Assembly (NCBI GenBank): GCA_045534445.1 | Contig: JAZSJQ010000062.1 | Location: 1 to 28,394 of the forward strand | Direction: 5' to 3' | Length of the DNA: 28,394 bases | From: JAISGQ01 sp045534445 | GTDB lineage: Bacteria > Bacillota > Clostridia > Oscillospirales > Acutalibacteraceae | Shown: piece after piece, positions 23,483 through 28,394 of the stretch | Position numbering within the stretch: position 1 is the stretch's first letter | Layout of the letters: the number at the start of each line of letters is the position of its first letter | Program-made: the position numbers and the translations under genes | The notes under the pieces: generated by a model | Databases searched by the model: none | Told to the model about the DNA's origin: nothing | Seen by the model: only the letters and a program-made list of their open reading frames with translations

Positions 23483-25048
23483 ATGAATATTTTACTTCAG
23501 ACGTTGAGCTTGCTTCCAAATAAAACTAAATTGAACTACTTCAAATACAGCAGTTCAGCAGTAGATAAAGCGGAGTTGGAAAAAGAGGAATCAACATCAT
23601 ATTACAGTTCAAGTGAACCTGCGACCATTTCTGTTATAAGGGAACTTAGAGAAAAAGGGGAAAAACTGGACAGGATTATAGTCTTATGCTCGCCTGAAAC
23701 TCACCTTGAAAAGAAGGAAACGAAACTGCTTGATATCTCAGGTCAAAATATTACAAACACCTTGACCGATATAACAACACTTGAATTTTATGAAAGTAGG
23801 CTGGGTGAAATATTAAAAAAGGAATGCGACAGTCCAGAGAAAAGACCGACCGTGGCATTTGAGAAAATTGATGACGGCAACCGACTTCAGCGAGCGGATT
23901 CAAACACAAAGATAGTTGTTGATATTGCTCGAAACATACAGGAGTGGTTCAGGGAAGATGCAAACAGCAAGCTGTATATAGATACCCAGGGGGGGCCCCG
24001 CTCAGATATGTTCTTCCTGCTGTCTATTGTAAGACTTCTGAAAATCCACAATATTGAGCCTGACAGAATATTGCTCTGTGATTTTTTTGATAAAGGTCCC
24101 GGAGCATTCCAGCCCGTTTACGACAAGAAAAAGGAGTACTCGGTTTTCGATTTGCCCTCAGGCATCGATGAATTTATCAACTACGCAAAGGCAAAGCAGT
24201 TAAAGAAATTTTTCACTGAATCGGTAACAACAAGCAACGCTTTCATCCGTGAAACCATAGAAATAATTGAGAATATTGCGAATGCTGTCCAGATATGCAA
24301 CATGGACGAGTTCAGAGCGAATTTAGGCAAGCTCAAAGAGAAATGTGACAAAAAGGAAGATGCACATAACGAGCTGTTCGAATATGTGCTTGAGGAAATT
24401 GAAAATGACTACAATGAGCTTTTGACGTCGAACGGCGACACATTTCTGAATGTTGTTAACTGGTGCATAAGGAAAGAGTTTTATCAGCAGGCTCTGACAC
24501 TGCTGGAAAGCGATACTGCAAATGAGCTTGCGGCATGCGGAATCCTTGATGTTGAAAACACTATTAACGAATTAGAAAATAATGATGAGGAAATTATAGA
24601 CGCCTACATAGAAGGAAATCACCATAATAAAGAAATATGGCAAACTGAATGCGACAACCAGCATGAAAACCGGATTAAATATGTTTTGGATTATTACATA
24701 CCGAATCTGATATATCATGATAAAAAAACAAAATCGAGAAAAGAGCGTTTCTATAAGGTGTTCCGCAATGGTCTTTATCTGGATTACAAAAGAGTCCCTA
24801 ATAAAGATGCTACTCCGATTCCGTATTTTAAAGTGGATTTTAACGAAGCAATAGGAGGAAAAGCTCCTATAATCAGAACGAAAGATAATGTTAATATTTC
24901 CGGTGATATATATTATAAATATATCACTAAAATTAAGCCTCTCAGAAACAGCACTAATCATGGAGACAATCACATATCCTTCAGTGACTATGTCAGCACG
25001 ATAAAAGATTTTGTTGAGCTGCTTGAAAGTGTAATGAGAAAAAGCTAA
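23483..25048 (+). CDS. CARF-HEPN ribonuclease (Csm6/Csx1-like effector)
   Basis: Probable cyclic-oligoadenylate-activated RNase, 521 residues. The N-terminal CARF-like Rossmann domain has RIIVLCSPET near 64-73 and the ligand loop YIDTQGGPRSDMFFLLSIVR at 165-184, followed by RILLCDFF and VFDLPSGIDEFINYAKA, which parallels the TM1812 branch of Csx1. The long middle (about 245-400) is helical. The C-terminal HEPN domain carries LRNSTNH at 487-493, a Rx4H motif (Arg488, His493) starting RN, as in active HEPN RNases. A possible upstream start at 23456 is less likely; the ATG at 23483 follows AGGGGG. It is the last gene of the cas operon and ends inside a strong terminator. Confidence 0.85.
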   Translation: MNILLQTLSLLPNKTKLNYFKYSSSAVDKAELEKEESTSYYSSSEPATISVIRELREKGEKLDRIIVLCSPETHLEKKETKLLDISGQNITNTLTDITTLEFYESRLGEILKKECDSPEKRPTVAFEKIDDGNRLQRADSNTKIVVDIARNIQEWFREDANSKLYIDTQGGPRSDMFFLLSIVRLLKIHNIEPDRILLCDFFDKGPGAFQPVYDKKKEYSVFDLPSGIDEFINYAKAKQLKKFFTESVTTSNAFIRETIEIIENIANAVQICNMDEFRANLGKLKEKCDKKEDAHNELFEYVLEEIENDYNELLTSNGDTFLNVVNWCIRKEFYQQALTLLESDTANELAACGILDVENTINELENNDEEIIDAYIEGNHHNKEIWQTECDNQHENRIKYVLDYYIPNLIYHDKKTKSRKERFYKVFRNGLYLDYKRVPNKDATPIPYFKVDFNEAIGGKAPIIRTKDNVNISGDIYYKYITKIKPLRNSTNHGDNHISFSDYVSTIKDFVELLESVMRKS

Positions 25049-25100
25049 AAGAACCCCTCCACGCAGATGGATAAAACCTTCGTGGAGGGGTTCTTTCTTT
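25048..25100. terminator. Bidirectional terminator between cas operon and CRISPR array 1
   Basis: AAAGAACCCCTCCACG (25048-25063) pairs perfectly with 25081-25096. TTTCTTTT follows on the plus strand and the A-rich 5' side gives a T run on the minus strand. It closes the cas operon from the left and array 1, transcribed leftward, from the right. Confidence 0.88.
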
Positions 25101-25109
25101 TGTTGCATA

Positions 25110-25522
25110 AATTCAATCCCCTATAGGGGTTAATGTAAGCTCAAAAAAATTGAAAAATGGCTTGTACAATAAGGTATCAATCCCCTATAGGGGTTAATGT
25201 AGTTTCATGGATTACACACTAAACTAACAGTATGCGTATCAATCCCCTATAGGGGTTAATGTAGAACCTTCTATCTTCCAGAATGGTTCAATTAAATGTA
25301 TCAATCCCCATAGGGGTTAATGTAATAAGGAGGACTAACTACCGTTTTAACGTTTCGGGTATGACAATATCAATCCCCTATAGGGGTTAATGTAGAAAAC
25401 CGTCAATGACTCCTTCGCTATGAGCGATATGTATCAATCCCCCATGGGGTTAATGTAGCCATGTGGCAGGATGTAAATCAGCACAGACACGAGAGTATCA
25501 ATCCCCTATAGGGGTTAATGTA
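25110..25522 (-). CRISPR. CRISPR array 1: 7 repeats, 6 spacers
   Basis: Repeats of 28 bases start at 25110, 25174, 25236, 25298, 25367, 25431 and 25495. On the plus strand each begins GTATCAAT, holds the palindrome CCCCTATAGGGG and ends TTAATGTA. Spacers are 34-42 bases. The minus strand is the transcribed one: repeats then end GGGGATTGATAC, like the ATTGAAAC 5' tag of type III crRNAs, and the leader promoter lies on the right. The leftmost repeat is degenerate (AATTCAAT start), as expected for the leader-distal end. Repeat 4 lacks one T and repeat 6 reads CCCCCATGGGG, each 27 bases, so this array has drifted more than the others. Confidence 0.95.
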
Positions 25523-25578
25523 GAACAACAATTTGTGTTCAAAAACAGTATAACAACAACTTCTGGGGTTGTCAAGTG
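25523..25578 (-). promoter_or_regulatory. Leader and promoter of CRISPR array 1
   Basis: On the minus strand, TTGACA (25570-25575), 17 bases, TATACT (25547-25552), then 24 bases to the first repeat. It is homologous to the leaders at 26491-26572 and 27648-27729 but lacks their 26-bp palindrome. The 170 bases further right (25579-25751) hold no gene or structure I can support. Confidence 0.88.
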
Positions 25579-25751
25579 CGGTGTCCTGTAAGAGCGATGT
25601 GGTGTCAGTCTGAAACACACTAGCTGCACATATGAATTTGGCGAAATATAGTATATTCCTCGCCTTATATGCTGTACCTAAGAATAACGAGCCAAAACAA
25701 AGCTTTGCTGATCAGAGCCAATGTTTTTTACAGAATTATACAGAAGCTATA

Positions 25752-25788
25752 AACAATAAGACCTGCGAATATCGCAGGTCTTATTGTT
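25752..25788 (-). terminator. Terminator hairpin at the end of CRISPR array 2
   Basis: AACAATAAGACCTGCGA pairs perfectly over 17 bases with 25772-25788 around an ATA loop. It starts six bases beyond the terminal repeat of array 2. The homologous hairpin at 27962-27993 has the same position relative to array 3. Confidence 0.8.
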
Positions 25789-25794
25789 GTGTGT

Positions 25795-26490
25795 TGGTCA
25801 ATTCCCTATAGGGGTTAATGTAGTAAGTATATTCCCTGAAGCATTTACTACCGATGAAAACGCTATTGTATCAATCCCCTATAGGGGTTAATGTAGGCAG
25901 AACACCGGAAATGGTCAGCAGAAGCCTAATAAGTATCAATCCCCTATAGGGGTTAATGTAGATGAAACACTCCGATGGAGTTGATTTTATCGAGTGTCTG
26001 TATCAATCCCCTATAGGGGTTAATGTAGCGAAGCTTTCATCCGTTTCTACGGAACAGGAATGTATCAATCCCCTATAGGGGTTAATGTAATAAATGAGTA
26101 AAACTATCGCTGAACAGGTAAGGGCAAATGTATCAATCCCCTATAGGGGTTAATGTAGACATATTGAGAGGTAAAAACTATGTCTCGAGAAGTAAGTATC
26201 AATCCCCTATAGGGGTTAATGTAATTGATGGAAGAAGGTTGGTCTAAGGCAGATGCTTTTTATGGTGTCAATCCCCTATAGGGGTTAATGTAATATATAT
26301 TCTAAAAAAGAAAAGGGGAAAACAAAATGTGTATCAATCCCCTGTAGGGGTTAATGTAAGAAACACGTAGAAATGAAGGCTGTGAAAGGTTTCACCTTGT
26401 ATCAATCCCCTATAGGGGTTAATGTAAAATCTATTGATAAAATAGATATACCTTGAAAACTGGTATCAATCCCCTATAGGGGTTAATGTT
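25795..26490 (-). CRISPR. CRISPR array 2: 11 repeats, 10 spacers
   Basis: Repeats of 28 bases start at 25795 (degenerate, leader-distal), 25868, 25933, 26000, 26062, 26130, 26196, 26265, 26331, 26399 and 26463. Same repeat family as array 1. Variants: GTGTCAAT at 26265, CCCCTGTAGGGG at 26331 and a final T instead of A at 26490, next to the leader. Spacers are 34-45 bases, all different by eye. Transcription is leftward from the leader at 26491-26572, ending at the hairpin 25752-25788. Three spacers, read on the plus strand, contain what looks like the start of a gene (26090-26129, 26158-26195, 26293-26330). Confidence 0.96.
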
Positions 26491-26572
26491 GAGTAAATTT
26501 GCAAGCAAATTTACTCGAACAACAAATTGTGTTCAAATTCAGTATAGCAACAACTTCCGGGGTTGTCAAGTG
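26491..26572 (-). promoter_or_regulatory. Leader of CRISPR array 2 with junction palindrome
   Basis: On the minus strand, TTGACA (26564-26569), 17 bases, TATACT (26541-26546). Between promoter and first repeat lies a perfect palindrome, GAGTAAATTTGC, AA, GCAAATTTACTC (26491-26516), touching the repeat. Homology with the other leaders ends at 26572, just outside the -35 box. Confidence 0.9.
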
Positions 26573-26573
26573 A

Positions 26574-27197
26574 TTGCTCCGGGTTCAACGCGACCGATAC
26601 CGCACTGAGAAAGATAAATGTACTTGCTGCGGAAATTAAGCAGTGCTCTGAGCACAGCGAGCTTCTTTTGCTGGAGGCGCAGGTAAGACAAATATATTAT
26701 AGTTGTTTTGACAGCTTTATCAGCGCAGAAGATTTCGTGTTTGAAAAAAGAACTCGCAGACCACCTGAGAATAACGTCAATGCAATGATAAGCTTTGGCA
26801 ATACAGTTTTGTATAATCTGCTTGCTTCTGAAATATATAGGTCGGCACTGGATGTAAGGATCGGCTTTTTGCATTCCACAACCACGCGAGAAGAATCACT
26901 GAATCTTGATATAGAGGAAATATTCAAGCCTCTTGTTGTTGACAGAACGGCGTTTTCCCTTATAAACAGGCGGATCATTCGCCGGGAGCATTTTACTGCG
27001 AGCGAAAACAATGGTGTTTATCTGACGCAGGAAGGCAAAAGGATTTTTTGCAGACATTCTATGAGAAACCGGATACTGTTGTCACCGTAAAAGACCGTAA
27101 AATGAACTATAATCAAATTATCTCCGAAGAAGCACGAAATCTCATCTCACACTTCAAAAGCGGAGATAAGTACATTCCGTTCAAGCAGGTGAGATAA
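26574..27197 (+). pseudogene. cas1: cas1 remnant: 5'-truncated and frameshifted
   Basis: Cas1 is the integrase of CRISPR adaptation. The remaining part covers only the helical catalytic domain. Frame 1 runs from GFNATDTALRKINVLAAEI through LLLEAQVRQIYYSCFDSF (catalytic Glu), RRPPENNVNAMISFGNTVLY, RIGFLHSTTTREES (catalytic His) and LNLDIEEIFKPLVVDRTAF (catalytic Asp) to EGKRIF. After a run of six T (27044-27049) the homologous sequence continues one frame back as FLQTFYEKPDTVVTVKDRKM and ISHFKSGDKYIPFKQVR, stop at 27197. One lost T explains it. The N-terminal beta domain, roughly 100 residues or more, is missing; the gene starts abruptly where the array 2 leader ends. The active site residues survive, but a working Cas1 is unlikely unless the break is a sequencing error. 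Confidence 0.88.
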
Positions 27198-27460
27198 TGT
27201 TTGTAATATTGGCTTATGACGTTGCCGCAAGGCGGACAGGCAAGGTTCAGAAAATAGTAAAGAAATATCTTTACCCCAGACAGCGCTCGGTTTTTGAGGG
27301 GTTCATCACAGAAGGCAAACTTAATGCTCTGAAAAAAGAGATTGAGCTTACCATGGATGCCCAAAAAGACTCTGTGGTTATTTACAGATTGGAATCATCT
27401 AAATATATTCAGAGGGAAGAAATCGGAAAAGCGCAGGACAACGAGCCGTTTTTCATGTAA
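27197..27460 (+). CDS. cas2: Cas2
   Basis: Small adaptation protein that bridges two Cas1 dimers. It has 87 residues, the normal length, with a ferredoxin-like fold: MFVILAYDVAARRTGKVQKI including the conserved first-strand Asp8, KYLYPRQRSVFEGFITEGKL, then DSVVIYRLESSKYI and a C-terminal extension. The ATG overlaps the cas1 stop as TAATG, so it was translationally coupled to cas1. It appears intact while its partner is broken, and no promoter is visible upstream inside the inverted-repeat cassette. Confidence 0.93.
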   Translation: MFVILAYDVAARRTGKVQKIVKKYLYPRQRSVFEGFITEGKLNALKKEIELTMDAQKDSVVIYRLESSKYIQREEIGKAQDNEPFFM

Positions 27461-27480
27461 TATAACAGGTGAAATGACAG

Positions 27481-27519
27481 ACAGCCCGAGGCGCAGAGCA
27501 GAAGTGCACCTCGGGTTGT
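27481..27519 (+). terminator. Possible terminator after cas2
   Basis: ACAGCCCGAGG pairs with CCTCGGGTTGT (11 bp with one G-T) around a 17-base loop that can add a GC/GC pair. The T run is poor (GAAATTT), so termination is uncertain. The rest of 27520-27647 is AT-rich and holds nothing I can support. Confidence 0.45.
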
Positions 27520-27647
27520 GAAATTTAAGCTCATTTAATTTAGTTAATGGCACTTTTGAGTTGTGATGTGTTATGCTATATAAGACCACTGTGTGTAGTA
27601 AGTGCGTTTTCTTAACTAATTATTTTAGCCGTTTTTGCCAAAATGTA

Positions 27648-27729
27648 CACTTGACAACCCCAGAAGTTGTTGCTATACTGAATTTGAACACAATTTGTTG
27701 TTCGAGTTAATTTGCTTGCAAATTTACTC
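27648..27729 (+). promoter_or_regulatory. Leader of CRISPR array 3 with junction palindrome
   Basis: TTGACA (27651-27656), 17 bases, TATACT (27674-27679). Inverted copy of the array 2 leader. The palindrome next to the first repeat has one mismatch here (GAGTTAATTTGC against GCAAATTTACTC). Confidence 0.9.
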
Positions 27730-27955
27730 AACATTAACCCCTATAGGGGATTGATACTATCTTGTGTCTTTAATTTTCGAACAGATGCTTTTACTTTAAC
27801 CCCTATAGGGGATTGATACATTGCAAGACGACGGTTTCTTTCTTCCATGCCGGTAAAGTTACTTTAACCCCTATAGGGGATTGATACAGTTCCAGCCGAA
27901 TTGGTCATGGGAATCTCTTCGTACATTTACTTTAACCCCTATAGGGAATTGGCCA
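27730..27955 (+). CRISPR. CRISPR array 3: 4 repeats, 3 spacers
   Basis: Repeats start at 27730, 27792, 27860 and 27928. On the plus strand they end GGGGATTGATAC, so transcription is rightward. The first repeat begins AACATTAA, as in the leader-proximal repeat of array 2, but repeats 2-4 begin TACTTTAA instead of TACATTAA. The last repeat is degenerate (GGGAATTGGCC). Spacers are 34-40 bases. The array points away from cas2, as the mirror image of array 2. Confidence 0.95.
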
Positions 27956-27961
27956 AAACAC

Positions 27962-28000
27962 AACAAGAGACCTGCCATCGCAGGTCTCTTGTTCGCTTTT
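27962..28000 (+). terminator. Terminator of CRISPR array 3
   Basis: AACAAGAGACCTGC, loop CATC and GCAGGTCTCTTGTT form a perfect 14-bp stem, followed by CGCTTTT, six bases beyond the terminal repeat. Confidence 0.88.
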
Positions 28001-28041
28001 ACGGATATTTCATTGTTCCAACTTCTACGCCGCTAAGTGTG

Positions 28042-28070
28042 CTGACACAGCTTTTTTTAAATGCTATTCT
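28042..28070 (+). promoter_or_regulatory. Promoter of the secreted-protein gene
   Basis: CTGACA (28042-28047), 17 bases, TATTCT (28065-28070), predicting a start of transcription near 28077 and a leader of about 190 bases. Confidence 0.65.
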
Positions 28071-28077
28071 AATATTG

Positions 28078-28270
28078 AGCTCAGGGGAACGCGGTTCCTC
28101 AGGGCTTCGTGGAGGGGGCCGCCGCCGCGAGAGTGTAACGATTATTCGGAACACCCTGCGGCAGCGAGACCACAGCTAAATATTATGAAAGGAGCAGCGC
28201 TTCCCTTCGGCAAAAAACTCCGCGAAAAGAAAATCCGCAATGCATATTTGAAAAAGGAGTATAAGGTTCT
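28078..28270 (+). promoter_or_regulatory. Long structured 5' leader, possible cis-regulatory RNA
   Basis: A GC-rich block in an AT-rich setting. GGAAC/GTTCC (28086-28098) makes a hairpin. A longer interrupted stem then nests GTGG with CCAC, GCCGC with GCGGC and GTGT with ACAC between about 28119 and 28178. AAAGGAG lies near 28183 and again near 28253, the second 12 or so bases before the ATG. I could not match it to a known riboswitch class by eye. Confidence 0.5.
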
Positions 28271-28394
28271 ATGAAAAAGACAAACACTTTCCTCAAAAGA
28301 TTCCTCGCACTCGCACTTGCTGTTCTGACTCTCTTCTCAATGATGCCTTTCATCGAAGGTCAGGAAGCTGATGCTGCAAGCGCAAACATTGTCA
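28271..28394 (+). CDS. Secreted protein, N-terminal fragment
   Basis: The first 41 codons of a gene that runs off the window. The start MKKTNTFLKRFLALALAVL is a Sec signal peptide: a basic n-region (KK, KR), a hydrophobic core, and a probable cleavage site near EADAASA (about 32-38). This signal style is common in ruminococcal surface or exoenzymes. The ATG at 28271 follows AAGGAGTATAAGG. The mature protein is not in view, so its function cannot be told. Confidence 0.8.
   Translation, partial: MKKTNTFLKRFLALALAVLTLFSMMPFIEGQEADAASANIV

Larger units (their letters stand above)
26463..27757. repeat. Cassette bounded by 110-bp inverted repeats
   Basis: 26463-26572 and 27648-27757 are inverted copies over 110 bases with two differences that I can see (CCCCGG against CCCCAG, and GAGTAAAT against GAGTTAAT). 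Each copy holds the first repeat, a palindrome and the leader promoter of a CRISPR array pointing outward. They enclose the cas1 remnant and cas2. Confidence 0.9.

Noticed and set aside
24572..25108. A hydrophobic 178-codon minus-strand frame opposite the CARF-HEPN gene
   Set aside because: Apparent membrane segments come from the reverse reading of Lys/Asn/Glu-rich codons, and it runs through the terminator.
27036..27056. Programmed frameshifting as the explanation of the cas1 break
   Set aside because: The T6 tract does not form a standard slippery heptamer in the zero frame, and the gene also lacks its 5' part, so simple decay or a base-call error is more likely.
26563..27090. The 175-codon frame starting TTG at 26563 as a true short Cas1
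   Set aside because: The first codons lie inside the leader promoter, no ribosome binding site is present, and both ends of the family domain are missing in that frame.

Overview
The window looks like a chromosomal segment of a low-to-mid GC Gram-positive anaerobe, most likely a Ruminococcus-like member of the Oscillospiraceae. The pointers are purine-rich Shine-Dalgarno sites and sigma-A type promoters, an acyltransferase/DHHW surface operon, a thioredoxin reductase that lacks NADPH-binding motifs, and a secreted-protein start typical of ruminococci at the right edge. The taxon is an inference; there is no rRNA in the window.

Positions 1-8.5 kb are ordinary chromosome: a tandem mini-hairpin array, a small unknown gene, guaB (IMP dehydrogenase, minus strand, with a clear promoter and terminator), a DUF2262-like protein, then a plus-strand operon of an MBOAT O-acyltransferase, a membrane-anchored DHHW protein and a membrane-anchored RCC1-repeat protein, closed by a strong terminator. 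A copper-amine-oxidase-N-like lipoprotein follows on the minus strand. Positions 8.7-11.9 kb are a decayed accessory zone. It holds a deletion remnant of an UPF0597-family gene, a ferredoxin-type flavin thioredoxin reductase candidate with a 59-residue degenerate thioredoxin-like partner, a deletion-riddled DUF4143-type ATPase, an unknown gene probably frameshifted at its end, a perfect 32-bp hairpin and two small unknown genes.

Positions 12-28 kb hold a type III-D-like CRISPR-Cas island. A minus-strand operon (a 914-residue protein with two WYL modules, overlapping a standalone HD-domain protein) diverges from a plus-strand operon of seven tightly coupled genes: an HD-less Cas10 with GGGDE instead of GGDD, a Cas7-like/Csx10 fusion, a double Cas7 (Csm3-like) protein, Csx19-like, a TIGR03986-like RAMP ending in a zinc ribbon, a small Rossmann-like accessory protein and a CARF-HEPN ribonuclease. 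No Cas6 is seen. After a bidirectional terminator come three CRISPR arrays (7, 11 and 4 repeats) sharing one repeat family. The second and third arrays form a large inverted duplication around a 5'-truncated, frameshifted cas1 and an intact cas2. Their leaders share a strong promoter and carry a 26-bp palindrome at the leader-repeat junction that the first array lacks.

The likely working model is that array transcripts, read outward from the leaders, are processed by a Cas6 encoded elsewhere and loaded on the Cas7/Csx10/Cas10 complex. Target RNA binding would then trigger cyclic nucleotide synthesis by the GGDE palm, activating the CARF-HEPN ribonuclease. The small accessory protein could be an off-switch, and the WYL/HD pair a regulator plus a possible second effector. 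Adaptation looks impaired because cas1 is broken. The right edge enters a secreted-protein gene behind a long structured 5' leader.
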